A stretch of DNA of 64,000 nt from Apiosordaria backusii (taxonomy: Eukaryota > Ascomycota > Sordariomycetes > Sordariales > Lasiosphaeriaceae): the NCBI GenBank assembly GCA_030549205.1, contig JAUKTV010000006.1, positions 1,320,501 through 1,384,500 of the forward strand, in the 5' to 3' direction. The first letter of the stretch is position 1. The number at the start of each line of letters is the position of its first letter. This document shows, piece by piece, positions 1 to 11,397 of this stretch. Under the pieces are notes generated by a model. It was not told where the DNA came from. It ran no database searches and was given only the letters and a program-made list of their open reading frames with translations. Made by a program: the position numbers and the translations under genes.

Positions 1-67
1 CGCCACCTCGTCGACGTCACCCGACTTAAGCAGGTATTTGGGAGGATCTCCCTTCCTACATACAGCT

Positions 68-180
68 TTAATCCTCACAGCGAAGTTAACCCTCACAGTC
101 GTAATCTATCCTCACAATTACAGCTAACCCTCGCCGTTACAGTCAATCCTCACAGTTGCAGTCAATCCTTGCAGTCACAG
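68..180. repeat. 19-bp minisatellite, six units
   Basis: Six consecutive units of 18-19 bp with consensus close to TCAATCCTCACAGTTACAG. The last four units (105-123, 124-142, 143-161, 162-180) are exactly 19 bp, and the first two (68-85, 86-104) are 18 and 19 bp. A partial seventh unit starts at 181. It lies downstream of the stop codon of the minus-strand gene at 403-930. Units differ mostly by transitions. No coding sense is apparent. Confidence 0.85.
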
Positions 181-402
181 CTAATCCCCAGTCGTAAGAC
201 GCAAGGCAGAACAGGAGGATTTCCAAATTTACGGATTGACACCAGATCGAAGATCGCCAGGATCGGGCGCACATACCACCTTTTTAACGTCGGCGCTCCA
301 CAAGGCTGGAATTCGAACAAAAGCGGCTTCTGAAGGCAGGGCTCCGTGAAAAGAACGAGAAATATCATTGGTCTATGAACTGATCCCCCAATTTGTCGCC
401 GA

Positions 403-930
403 CTACTGCGCTGCATGTCCCACCCCATATGTGAACGTCAGTGTCGCGGGTGAAGTTACGCCGAACCTGCCGTACACGTACGTAGCAAGGTAGTTTCTGT
501 AGCCCGACGTTTCTTGAACCCCCCAGGTTCCGGCAGAACTACTCCAGATATAGTCCGGCCCGATATACGAGCACGAAGAAGGTGCGGGAGGGGGATCGAT
601 GGGGCCGTATGGAGCGATATTGTCTTGGTAGATATAAACGTCGTGGATAACGGGATCGTCCGTGCCGAACTCCATAGTGACTTTCGATACCTCGTCCCAT
701 CGAATGAATTCGTCTGATAGAATGACAGAGAACGCGCCGGAGCCGTCCGGGATCAGATAGGAACGGGGTTTCTTCTTATCGACTTCATTGATCAAGAGAA
801 CGTATGATCCAGTAGCTTCGAGCCTGCAGGACTTCCCATCGCTGAGGGTGATCTCCCCAAGAGCTCCTTCGGTACTAAACAAATGCATTGTTTTGACGAT
901 GAAATGATTGGAAAAAACTGGCCTAGGCAT
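403..930 (-). CDS. Hypothetical protein, 175 aa
   Basis: A single uninterrupted frame of 175 residues in GC-balanced DNA. I do not recognise the family. The start chosen is the first ATG (930), in a favourable context with A at -3 (CTCAAAATG), about 70 bp downstream of a TATA-like box; an internal Met at residue 15 is an alternative. There is no hydrophobic N-terminus, so no signal peptide or membrane segment is seen. Residues ~25-105 read as alternating short hydrophobic and polar stretches, which suggests a beta-rich fold. A proline-rich linker (DPPPAPS, about residue 112) separates this from an aromatic, glycine-rich C-terminal part rich in Tyr and Trp. No catalytic motif is visible. Codon use looks ordinary and there are no RIP-type stops. 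It could be a real small gene or the terminal exon of a longer one; no convincing second exon was found. Confidence 0.6.
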   Translation of the reverse strand: MPRPVFSNHFIVKTMHLFSTEGALGEITLSDGKSCRLEATGSYVLLINEVDKKKPRSYLIPDGSGAFSVILSDEFIRWDEVSKVTMEFGTDDPVIHDVYIYQDNIAPYGPIDPPPAPSSCSYIGPDYIWSSSAGTWGVQETSGYRNYLATYVYGRFGVTSPATLTFTYGVGHAAQ

Positions 931-998
931 TTTGAGATTTTCGGATATGGATGTGGATAGGGCTTGAAAAACACTGAGTTCGCCGTTCGGGCGGCGCT

Positions 999-1007
999 CT
1001 ATTTATC
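999..1007 (-). promoter_or_regulatory. TATA-like box of the 403-930 gene
   Basis: On the minus strand the sequence reads GATAAATAG, about 70 bp upstream of the ATG at 930, a normal distance for a fungal core promoter. This is inferred from sequence and spacing only. Confidence 0.45.
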
Positions 1008-1758
1008 CTCGACTGGTCTCGCTCAAACATGTCGAGGTCCTTCGCGCCCGCCCTCGCCCGCTGGCAACTCAAGACGGATCCGACGCGACGCTCTTCGCAA
1101 ACAACAGAGCGGCACGATGGAGCCGCATCGAAAGTGCAAGGTTCTGTCAGGCGGTGTAGCAGTTGTCCACGGCTGGCTTGGGGGCGGGCGACCCCTTCCC
1201 CTATCTCGTTCGTTTACCTTTTCGAACCCAAACGGATGAACTCTTGCCCACCAACGGGTCCGCAAGGGAGGGTATCACGATGTGTCGGGCAACAACTGCA
1301 TCATCCACGTCCGCAGCTTTCCTCGCTCGGCTGGCCATATTTAATACGACCGCATGACATCCTGAAATTAGCAAGAAGTAATGCAAAGGGCTGCGCCAAC
1401 CTCCCTGACGTTGTTCCTGGCAGACTTGGGGGTGGCCACTTCATCCCTCATTGGCTCGCTCACCCAGATATGAAGGGATGAAGACTTGTAAACCACTGGG
1501 TCAGGTCGGGGGGATAACAAGATGTCAGTCAAGACTGGTTTGGAACGAACCGGCAGGCTCAAGTTTCAACGCCAAGAGGCAGTGCACACTCACCGGGCCA
1601 CTTGGAGGCGACTAACAAGGCGTCACGGGAAAACAGGGGCGAGTGATGCCCAACTCTCTTCCTGACAGCGGTCCTCCTAACGGCTCCCTAACCATGAATT
1701 CACCGGCGGGACCTCCCTACTTCTCAGAACTACCATCAGAGCCGCAACTGTGCACTTC
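1008..1758. other. GC-balanced intergenic stretch, no gene recognised
   Basis: All open frames here are short and overlap one another on both strands without protein-like composition. I see no intron-exon structure, RNA gene or repeat in it apart from the upstream region of the 403-930 gene. Confidence 0.5.
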
Positions 1759-2916
1759 TGTCTGCGGGAGCTTCAGGGCTTCTTAGGCGCAGGATGCTTG
1801 TATCCCAAAGGTAGGACCTGGAGCAAGCCAAGTCTTGGCTGTACCGATTTAACTCCTCGTCGCTCGCCCGCAACCATGCTCATATCGCTGGGGTGACAGC
1901 TTCCAGCAGCCCAAATCATTGGCTGGAGGAATCCCAGCGTCTAGCCTGAAGTTTCGACATTTTAGGTACTTGGCCAACTGGGTCAAGGGAGTCAGCTAGA
2001 CCAAGAGGGAATGCCTCCACAAGGCCAAGTTACCGCCGTTCCAATCGCTTTCCTGAATGCCCCACTTGTTAGTAGGGAGTTTTGGAAGAAAGGCCGCCGG
2101 TACGGCGAAAATAGTGTGTTACTGGCAGACATCCTTGCACTTCGGGTAGGCCGAGGCGGGATTGCTTCGATGGCGGATCGAGGAAGTCGATTTGCGGTGA
2201 CCTATTGAGGGCTAAACCCGGTTACCGAGAACAAGGAGATTTCCACTGGCCAAGCATATCTATCCCTTTTACGCTCTGTCGCGCTAGTCAGTCGGGGCTT
2301 AAGTAGGGCTTACAGGAATGGTCAACCATAACTTTGCGCAGCGCACGGCCCGCTCTCAGTCAGGCTGCAGGTCAGAGCTCCAGGGGCCGGGGGGAGGTCC
2401 ATGGGTGCCTTGTCCTCATCCAGGGGATGGCTCTTTCTTGGAAGCAACATAACTCCTTTGCTATGGGGGTGACTATAAAATTATGTTCCCATTCCGCGGC
2501 AGACAAAATAATATGGACAGCTACGAAGTGGGTCAGCGGATCGAACTAATAGGATAGCTGCTATCAGCAATGGTGGATACGTGGAACCTTCCGGACGAAG
2601 GTGCTGAGGACTTCGGACCACTGTGGCTTTTGCTCTTGTAAGGACAGGGTCTAGAAGCGGGCAACTACCTAGGATTTCTGACCAGCGAGGTTAGATCTGC
2701 GCTGAAATAGTTGGCTAAAGGAGAAATGGAAAGATGCTGCCAAGCGCCGCTATAATTTCCCCAGCAAGAATCGGCAACCTCGCCCCCATAACCTGCAGCC
2801 TGACCTAGGCGTCTCCGCCGAACTTGGTTCCCCTACTTCCTTGGCTTGCTCCAGGCCCTGCCTTTGAGATACGAGCATCCTGCGCCCAAGAAAGCTCCTT
2901 TAAAGCCCCCGCAGAC
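1759..2916. mobile_element. Possible DNA-transposon remnant bounded by ~75-bp inverted repeats
   Basis: The segment 1759-1832 is repeated as reverse complement at 2840-2916. Both arms run from CTGCGGG at the outside through GGCGCAGGATGCT to GGAGCAAGCCAAG at the inside. Differences are mostly transitions plus one 4-bp gap. The arms face each other about 1.0 kb apart, like terminal inverted repeats of a non-autonomous or eroded DNA transposon. No transposase frame is recognised between them, and no target duplication is convincing because the outer limit of the arms is blurred. It could instead be an unrelated inverted duplication. Confidence 0.45.
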
Positions 2917-3299
2917 TGGAGTAAAAGTAAGGTTTAGGCTGATTAAGGAGATATAGTCGCCGCAGCTACCAAAGAGAAACAGGCGCCTATCCGCTAGGCC
3001 ATCTCCCGCCCAGAAGTGGCAAGTAGGGCTTGGTTAATGCAGTGCTGATGGCCGGTTACGGATAGGCATTGTAGCGAACCGCGGAAGAGTTTCTCCCTTT
3101 TCCGGCACTTACTAGGTAGCAGACGCTGGGTTTACATGCAATAATTTGGCCGCATTCCGGCGCTCATACCCGGTGTCCTTTACTTTCTATATATAGATGA
3201 TATCCGCGGTCGTTTTCTCTATCGCCGCCTATCTGTCTCCACTAGACACTAACGTGTAACGTCCGCTGTCACTATCTCCCACTCTCCTCTCCGTCTAAC
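2917..3299. other. Transition zone without recognised gene
   Basis: Still GC-balanced at its start, with a pyrimidine-rich stretch (about 3225-3350) of CTCTCC/TCTCC character near its end. No gene, RNA or clear repeat was recognised. Confidence 0.4.
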
Positions 3300-4064
3300 A
3301 GCCTTCCTATCTCCTGCTCTCCTCTCCTTCTAAACATCCTTCCTTTCTCTCCAAACAAAATAGTAACCCACTACGGTAACTACATCTCCACTGGGGGCAA
3401 CTTTGACGTAATCGAGGGCTTTTACCACTTGACGCCGGTAACCATCAAGGTCGAGAAGAATATAAACTACCAACGTCAGTCTAAACTCTAGCACTCAGAC
3501 TGCATCGCCTACATCCTAGCCGGCATCCCCGGGTTTCCCTTTCTTATCTAAAGAACCTGCGGTATACTGGTTTTTAAACTCCTTAAGCCCAGTCTACAAC
3601 AATGCATTAAACGGTGTAACGAAAAGGTATCGCGATATGGGATAGGTTTTGTTGCTGTCTAGCTAATCACATGCCTCTAAGATATGCACAGCCGTTTTAT
3701 CTTTTACAAGCTTAGCGAGGACAATGTCCTCTTCGGCCGTAATAAAAACAGCATCGTACTTTATCTTATCGGCTTCCGTTAAGCAATATATGACCCTGAC
3801 AAATTAGATAATGGAATGTATAGAAGGTATAGCAACGAGTGTCATGACATCTGTACCGGAAGTTCTTGCTATAGTAAGAGGCTTGCTTTCTCCGATTTAA
3901 TTTCTAGCTATATAGGTATCCCGCTCCACTATAGAGCCCCGATAACTGACCCCTACGGCATACAGGCCCCTTTATTAAAAATCCCCCTATACAAATCCCC
4001 GCTCCGCTTTTCCTTACAAAGTTATATATATACCCCTAAAGTTATATATACAGTCTGCTATTAA
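3300..4064 (+). pseudogene. Decayed coding frame with five RIP-type stop codons
   Basis: One plus-strand frame keeps protein-like composition over about 250 codons but is broken by stops at 3489 (TAG), 3549 (TAA), 3660 (TAG), 3678 (TAA) and 3780 (TAA). It ends at a stop at 4062-4064. Every internal stop is a TAA or TAG that a single C-to-T change in CpA would make from CAA or CAG, and no TGA occurs, as expected from RIP. Residual text includes VTHYGNYISTGGNFDVIEGF (from 3363) and NGMYRRYSNECHDICTG near 3813. I do not recognise the family. The frame lies where GC content begins to fall into the AT block, and the original start is not evident. It could be a gene caught by RIP spreading or the coding part of an old repeat. 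Confidence 0.5.
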
Positions 4065-4139
4065 AAGTTTATATAAACCTACATTTCATACATTTCATAC
4101 CCTTTACTTACACCTACCACTATACCTTACATTTAACAC

Positions 4140-5640
4140 TCCCTAAACCCCAGCTCCACTACTGACCTAAATGTCTACTAAACTAACGTAATATTTCCTC
4201 TTTTCCTTATACCTATTAAACCAATATAACGTTTCTTCTTTTCTTTATACTGGCTCGGTACTTACTATACTATATAAATATTTCTATCCATCTTTTATAA
4301 TAACTTAATATTTTCTAAACTATATAAGTATTTCCGTCCATTTTTCTTCTATAATAGCCCAACACTTACTTAATTACTTTAATATTTCCGTACTTTCTTC
4401 CTCTATAATAACCTAATACTTACTAAACTACTTAAACATTCCTATCCCTTCTTTCTTTATACTAACTTAATATTTCTATTCTTTCTTATACCGGCTTAAT
4501 ATTTATTAAATTAAATTAGCATTTTTATTTAAACCGGCCTAATATTTACTAAACTAGCTTAGTATTTTTATTTAAATCAGCTTAATACTTATTAAATTAA
4601 ATTAATATTTTTATTTAAACTGGCTTAATATCTACTAAATTAGCCTAGTACTTTTATTTAAACTAGCCTGGCACGTACTAAACTATATAAACATTTCCAT
4701 TTAAACTAGCTTAATACTTATTAAATTAAATAAATATTTCCGTCCCTTCCTTCTCTATATTAACCTAATATCCATTAAACTAAATTAGCATTTCTATTTA
4801 AACCAGCCTAATACTTACCAAATTAGCTTAGCATTGTTATTTAAACTGGCCCGGTACTTACTAAACTAAACAAATATTTTTATTTAAACAGGCCTAATAC
4901 TTACTAAACTATATAAGTATTTCCGTACCTTCTTTTTTTATAACGGCCTAATATTTACTAAACTATATAAGCATTTCTATTTAAACCAGCCTAGTACTTA
5001 TTAAATTAGCTTAGCATTTTTATTTAAACCAGCTTAATATTTATTAAACTACATAAGTATTTTTACCCTTTTTTACCTTACGCTTATTCAGTATTTACTA
5101 AATTAACTTAGTATTTCCTTTCTTCCTTATAATAGCTTAGTATTTACCAGACTATATAAACATTCCCGTCCGTTCTTCCTTTACAACTATCCGGTACTTA
5201 TTAAACTAGCTTAATATTTACTTTCCTTTTTTCTTTTTAACGGTCCGGCATTTACTAAATTACTTAAGTATTTCTAAGTTCTAACCTTTCCTTTTCATAC
5301 CGGCTTAATAATCTATTAAACTATCTTAGTATTTTTATTTAAACCAGCCTAATATTTACTAAACTATATAAATATTTCTATCCCTTTTTTATACTTACTT
5401 AATATTTATTAAACTATTTAAATATTTCTATTTAAACTGATATAATATTTACTAAATTTACTTAATATTTCTATTTAAACCAGCCTAGTATTTATTAAAT
5501 TAAACTAGTATTTCCATTTAAACCGGCCTAATATTTACTAAACTATATAAATATTTCTATCCTTTCCTTTTCTATACTAACCTAATACCTACTAAACAAG
5601 CTTAGTATTTCTATTTAAACTAACCTAATACTTACTAAAC
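4140..5640. repeat. AT-rich minisatellite array, ~43-bp unit
   Basis: About 1.5 kb of tandem units built on the theme GCCTAATATTTACTAAACTA followed by TATAAGTATTTCTATTTAAACCA. The basic period is about 43 bp, and some units are lengthened by a pyrimidine run such as CCTTCTTTCTATAATA. Units diverge mainly by C/T and G/A exchanges. The array ends abruptly at the truncation point of the Copia-B fragment beginning at 5641. Confidence 0.8.
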
Positions 5641-7420
5641 TATAGACCTTTTTAATTATCTTAATGGCTATAATAATATAAAGGACCTTAACGGAATTAC
5701 TATTAGCCCTAAGCCTTAGCTAGTAGGCCTCTATAGCTTTTAAGTATATAGCTTTAGCTACTATTAAAAAAGCGGTTATAGTAGCCTTAAGCTGTTTTAA
5801 AGTACTTTAAACTATTATTAAAAGCTTAATTTACTTTACTACTTCAGTTATAGCGCCTTATAACTATTAAATCTAGGCCTCTTACTTCCTTAATTAAACA
5901 GTAAAGGCCTATATACAGGAAGAATCTACTAATTCTTTTCCTTTAAAAGACCTCTATTTAGGCCCTATATTTTACATTTTTAAATCTATAAAAGACTTAG
6001 TACGTTTACTATTAAAGCATTCTATAGGGCTTGAAAACCCTAGCTTAATACTGTTTTTAATTAGGGCTTTAGCTATAGTTTGCTTATATAGTAAAAAGGC
6101 TAGGTTTACAATGCTTAAGAGCCTTAAAGAATAGGCTCTATTTTATATAGTAAATCACTGTAATTACTAATAGTAATAGTAATTAAGAAAGTTACTTTAC
6201 CTTCTTACTTTTTTTACTTACCTTTAAGATTTATAGAACTACCTATTTAACTATAGTTAAAGTAGAAGGTTATTTCTAGCTTTTATAAGCTTATAGCTTA
6301 TAGGCCTTTAATACCCTATTAGGCCTAATTTTTACATACTTTATAGTATAATAAATTTAATAGTAAGTGTAAATTTAAACTTTATAGGCCCTTAGAAAAC
6401 CTAATAAGATAAGGTAAGCTTAGTATTTACCTTATAACCTTACTTTAATAAGTAGGCTTTAAAATCAGTAATTTTATAGCTTACTTATAGTATAGTCTAT
6501 AGTAGCTTAAACTGTTATTTATAGAAGGCTTTAAACTTAAGCTTATAAGCTTACAATCTAATTAGGTATTTTTTAAGCTTATAACCTATTAGAATAGATA
6601 TAGCTAATTATAGGCTTAAGGGCCCTATAATTAGTACTTATATACTAGTTTACAGTATAGTAAAAGTCTTATATATAATACCTATAGTTTAGTACTAAGG
6701 TATTAGAATACAATACTTTGTAGGTACTGTAAGATAAAAATATAGTAGGTAAATAATTGTATTATAGTACTAGCTTTCTATAAATCTACTGTAATAATCT
6801 CTATAGTAGGGTTTATACTCGACCTTTACTATATACCTACTGACTAACGTACAGTACCTTATATACCTTAGTAGATAGATAAGCTAAAGTATAGCTTAGT
6901 TAATCCCGAGGTTTACTAAGCCCTATAAACTACTTGCTAAGCCCTTTATAGCTTCTAACTTATAGAGCTTATAGGCTTATAATTTAGTATAGTAATAATA
7001 TACTTACTTAACTATAGGCCTACTAATTTTTGGCCAATTTAGCTCGCCCAGTAGTTAACTATAGGTCTTATAAGGAGTTAAATTAGTATAGTTTACAGCT
7101 CTTTAAAAATCGACTTACGGTTATATAAAAGGGCCGCAAAACCAAACACCCCTAACCCAAAGTACAGGTTAATATAGGGTTAGGGTTAGGCCATTTATAC
7201 TGCCTACAGTAGTGGGCCTTAGTAGCTTAAATATAAAATTACAGGCAGTTTAGCCTACTGGTTAGCAGGATGTAGGCCTTTGAATAGCCCTGCAGTGAAG
7301 TAAGGTACCAGGCAAGTGCCGGGTAGCTGACAGGTAGGCTTTTCAACTTAAGCTTCCACCACATAGTATAATAGCAGCCACCCACTGTAAACTTAGGCCT
7401 TACAGGGACCTAGTTTAATA
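5641..7420 (-). mobile_element. Truncated Ty1/copia element Copia-B (5' LTR plus part of gag region)
   Basis: On the minus strand this begins with a complete 834-bp LTR (7420 down to 6587) and continues into internal sequence that matches the start of the full Copia-B internal region at 31133-31999 in order. The match stops at 5641, next to the minisatellite, so about 5 kb of pol and the 3' LTR are missing. The first internal bases on the minus strand, GGTTATAAGC, match the same position of the full copy and occupy the primer-binding site position. The sequence is strongly RIP-altered except in parts of the LTR. Confidence 0.85.
6587..7420 (-). repeat. Copia-B LTR (834 bp) of the truncated copy
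   Basis: Read on the minus strand it starts TATTAAACTAGGTCCC (TG changed to TA by RIP) and ends CTATTCTAATA (CA changed to TA). Length and both ends agree with the solo LTR at 15198-16031 and the interrupted 5' LTR of the full copy. The stretch 7140-7400 keeps unusually many C and G, including a GGGTTAGGGTTAGG motif. Confidence 0.85.
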
Positions 7421-8350
7421 TATATAATATTGTTTAGAAAGTAAATTTAAATAAAAGAAAGGTAAAAAAAGAAGAGGTAAAGTATAAATTTATAAAATTA
7501 CAATTAACTATAGAGATTCTTTTTAATAAATAAATTATATAGTAAGCAGTTAATATAACTATTATACTATAATATATATAATATCGTTTAAAAAGTTAAT
7601 TTATAAAAAAGAAAAGTAAAAGAAAAAAAAGTAGAGTGTAAATTTATAAAATTGCAATTTACTATAAAACTTTATACTATAAAGATATTATATAATAAGT
7701 AAATTTAAAAAAAAGAAAGCTAAAAAAAAAAAAAGTAAATCGTAAATTTATAAAATTATACCTTACTATATATATTTTATTTTAAAAATATATTATATAA
7801 TAAGTAAATTTAAAAAAAAGAAAGGTAAAAGAAGAAGAGGTAAAGTATAAATTTATAAAATTACAACTTACTATAAAGCTTTTATATTATAAATAAATTA
7901 TATTATAAACTGTTAAAGTACTTACTATAATTTAGTATATATAAAATTATTTAAAAAGTAACTTTAAAAAAAAAAAAGGTAAAAGAAAAAGAAGTAAAGT
8001 GTAAATTTATAAAATTACAATTTATTATAGAAATTTTATATAATAAATAAATTGTATAGTAAATTATTAATATACTTACTATACTTTAATATATATAAAA
8101 TTGATTAGAAAGTAAATTTAAAAGAAAGAAAAGTAAAAGAAAAAGAGAAAAAACGTAGATTTATAAAATTACAAATTACTATAGAAATTTTATATTATAA
8201 ATAAATTATATAATAATATATTAATATATTTACAATATTTTAATTAATATAAAATTATATAATAAGAGAATTTAAAAAAAAGAAAGGTAAAAGAAAAAAA
8301 GGCAGAATATAGATTTATTAAATTACTATTAATAATAGAAATTCTATATA
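7421..8350. repeat. ~154-bp AT satellite, left array
   Basis: About six tandem units with period 150-155 bp. Each carries TATATAATATYG, a purine-rich run (AAAGAAAGGTAAAAGAAGAAGAGG-like) and TATAAATTTATAAAATTA. The same monomer, inverted, forms a longer array on the right (about 49640-51790). Confidence 0.75.
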
Positions 8351-8879
8351 GGAAATAAAATAAATTATATAATAAACGAATTTAAAAGAAAGAAAGTTAA
8401 AAAAAAGAAAAGGTTAAGCTAATTATAAAAATTCTGTACTGTAAATAAATTTAAAAGAAAAGATAGTAAAATATTAAATTGTAATTAATAATTAGTTTTA
8501 TTATTAAAAAAAAAAGTTTTTATATAGTAAATAATTATAAAATAAAAAGGTAAAGTAAAAGTAAAAGAGTTATTAATTAAATTATTTTTAAAAGGTAAAG
8601 CTAATTATAGAGATTCTATATAGTAAATAAATTTAAAAAAAAAGAAAGTAAACTATTAAAATATTAAATTATAATTAATAATTAGTTTTATTATTAAAAA
8701 AGAAAGTTTTTATATAGTAAATAATTATAAAATAAAAAGGTAAAGTAAAAATAAAAGAGTTATTAATTAAATTATATTTAATTATAGAGATTTTAAATTA
8801 TTAATTTTCGTTATATTAAACCTTTATCCTTTACTAGTAAGTATATTAAGTAACTATTATTTAATAAAATATTAATCTA

Positions 8880-9960
8880 ATTAAAACGATTAAAATAATC
8901 TTTTTATTATAAATAATAATTATAAAGATTTCAATTAAATTTATTAAATACTATAAAAAGGTAATATTAATTAATAAAATTATAATAAAGATTATTAAAG
9001 ACTATAATAAAGTAATATAAAAAGTAAGAATTTTACTAATTGCTATTATATTAAGCCTTTATTTTTAATTAGTAATTTTATTAAATGATTATTATTTAAT
9101 AAAATCCTAATCTAATTAATACTATTAAATTTATTATTAATCTAATTAATAGGGTTTTAATAAGGTTTATTAAATATTGTAAAAAGGTAATGTTAATTAA
9201 TAAAATTACAATAAAGCTTATAAAATATAATAAGAAAGTAATATAAAAAGTAAGGATTTAATTAATTTTTATTATAAGCCTTTATTTTCTATTAGTAAGC
9301 TCTATAAATAACTATTATTTAATAAAATCTTCATTTAACGGAAATGATTTCAATACTTTTTTTATTATTAATTTTAATTAAAAGGATTTTAATTAAGTTT
9401 ATAAAATACTATAAAAAGGTAATATTAATTAATAGAATTATAATAAAAATTATTAAAGACTATAAAAAAGTAATATAGAAATTAAAGATTTTATTAAGTT
9501 TTATTATATTAAGCCTTTATTTTCTATTAGTAAGCTTATTAAGCGACTATTATTTAATAAAATCTTAATCTAATTAAAACTATTAAAATAACTTATTTAT
9601 TATTAATATTATTTAAAAGGCTTTTAATTAGGTTTATTAAATATTATAAAAAAGTAGTATTAATTAATAAAATTATAATAAAGATTATTAAAGATAATAA
9701 AAAAGTAATATAAAAAGTAAAGATTTTTTAATTTTTATTATATTAAACCTTTATCCTCGATTAATAAGTTTATTAAGCGACTATTATTTAATAAAATCTT
9801 AAATTAATTAAAGCTATTAAATTTATTATTAATCTTAATTAATAAGGTTTTAATAAAGCTTATTAAATATAATAAAAAGATAATATAATAAATAAGGACT
9901 TTATTAATTTCTATTATATTAACCTTTTATCCTTTCTTAATAAGCCTATTAAATAACTTA
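8880..9960. repeat. ~228-bp AT satellite, left array
   Basis: About five tandem units with period near 228 bp. The marker sequence around TAATATTAATTAATAAAATTATAATAAAG-like text recurs near 8955, 9188, 9412 and 9640. It occurs inverted at about 47990-49150 in the right arm. Confidence 0.75.
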
Positions 9961-10668
9961 AATATATTAATTACTTACTTTATTAAAATATAAACGTTAT
10001 TTTATTTTTTAATTTATTTAACTCTATAATTACAATAATTATAAAAAAAGCAATTTCAATTAAAAAGGTTTTAATTATAAAAAACTATATTAAGCAATTT
10101 ATTATACTTTTAAACTTAAAGACCTTTTTATTAATAATTTTAAAATTAAGTATAAATATATAATAGAATATAGTTTATAATAAATAAATTTTTATTTTTA
10201 AAATAACTGCTATAAGCTTTTTGATTTTAAACTTTAATAAAGAGTTATAACGAAATTTCCTTTAACTCTATTCCATTTCTTTACTTATTTTTCTTTTTTT
10301 TTAATTTTTAAATCGTTATAAATAATCTTAACGTTATTTATTAATAAATAAAGTTAATATACTTTATAAATCTTTAAATATTTATATTAAGCTTTATAAA
10401 ATCATGTATCTTTAGACAATTAATTTAATATATATATTATTTTAAGTAGTAAATCTTTTAAAAGTAAAGTGGTCTTATAATTTTATTCTTAAAGTTAACT
10501 ATCTTTATATTTAATTTAAAATGTCTTTAAAGTAATTAAAACTATTAAAATAGTTATATAGTAGTTATATAATTACAACCTTACCGTTATTTTTAATATA
10601 ACTTTTAAGTAATATATTATATATATTGAAAATTATTAATTAGATATTTTAACCTGTTTTTTAAAATG

Positions 10669-10936
10669 AATTTAAACCCTTATAGTTATTTTCCAATAGA
10701 TTATAGTATAATCTATTAAAATTTCTATATAAAGAATTAATGAAAAATACATTTACTTATTTATATTTATATATTTAAAATATATAAGCTTTTATATATA
10801 GATTTAATAGTTAAAAGAAATAAAGAAAATAGGTATTACAATTTAGTTTTAAATCTAATATATATAGGATTTTTTATATCTATATTAAATATATATTAAA
10901 TAGGTATTATATATATACCTATAGGGTTTAAATTCA
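10669..10936. other. Possible small inverted-repeat element (MITE-like)
   Basis: The sequence opens with GAATTTAAACCC and closes with GGGTTTAAATTC, about 268 bp apart, so it has ~17-bp terminal inverted repeats (with TTATAG/CTATAG next to them). The 51 bp at 10684-10734 also occur, inverted, at 52046-52096 beside the broken amine oxidase gene. A target duplication is not clear in this AT-rich context. Confidence 0.35.
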
Positions 10937-11297
10937 ATTAAAGATCCTTTTATAAGTAGTATAGGGGATAAAAATCCAGAACGGTTTAAAATCCAATAGG
11001 TAGTTATGTAACTACTTTTAGTATATAATCTTTTGATTTTTTTAGCTTAATCTCTATTTATATATAAAAATCGATATACTATTATAATTGTATAAAATAT
11101 AAAGAAATATAAAAAAACCTTTTATATATAAAATATTACGAAATCGTTTCTAGTTTTAATATAATTAAGTATTATTAATTTAAAGCTATAGTTTTAAAGC
11201 TATGGCTATTTTAATTATCTATCCTATAGTAAAATACAGGTCGTTTGTTTACAAATTATCTTAAATTACATTAAATCTGTAATTAATATAACTTTTA
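10937..11297. other. AT-rich stretch, nothing recognised
   Basis: RIP-like AT-rich DNA with no frames, tandem structure or similarity to other parts of the window that I could see. Confidence 0.4.
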
Positions 11298-11309
11298 AAC
11301 TCTAAATTT

Positions 11310-11397
11310 CCCCTGTAGCGCAGTGGTATGCGTCTGAGGGCCTTTCAAATTGCTGTATACAATTGAGAGGTTGTGAGTTCGAGTCTTGCGCAGGGTA
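11310..11397 (+). ncRNA. tRNA-like head of the SINE with A and B boxes
   Basis: A box TAGCGCAGTGG (11316-11326) and B box GAGTTCGAGTC (11375-11385) are in the right order for RNA polymerase III. The D stem CGCA/TGCG pairs perfectly, the T stem GTGAG/CTTGC pairs with G-U pairs, and the acceptor CCCCTGT/GCAGGGT pairs except at the first position. The anticodon arm does not fold cleanly and would need a ~17-nt insertion, so this is a tRNA-derived promoter, not a working tRNA, and I assign no isotype. Confidence 0.75.

Larger units (their letters stand above)
7421..10677. repeat. Left arm of a 3.25-kb inverted repeat (satellite DNA)
   Basis: This segment is repeated as near-perfect reverse complement at 47279-50533. 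The arm lengths are 3257 and 3255 bp, and in the stretches compared by eye they differ only at scattered positions. It consists of two AT-rich satellites. The ~154-bp monomer, marked by TATATAATATTG, fills roughly 7421-8350. The ~228-bp monomer, marked by AATATTAATTAATAAAATTA, fills roughly 8880-9960. Between them lies a direct duplication (about 8450-8580 and 8640-8770). There is no coding capacity. Confidence 0.85.

Noticed and set aside
162..428. Minus-strand 88-codon frame near the left end
   Set aside because: It overlaps the minisatellite and the 3' end of the 403-930 gene and has no protein-like features.
2011..2549. Small plus-strand frames between 2 and 2.6 kb as genes
   Set aside because: They are short, lack promoter or intron context, show no conserved motif and lie between the inverted repeats at 1759-2916.
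7172..7192. GGGTTAGGGTTAGG as a telomere or interstitial telomere scar
   Set aside because: The same motif sits at the same place in another Copia-B LTR (about 24130), so it belongs to the LTR; only two to three repeats are present.
11310..11397. A functional tRNA gene
   Set aside because: A and B boxes are good, but the anticodon arm does not fold, the first acceptor pair is mismatched, and the sequence continues into a SINE body with poly(A) and a target duplication.
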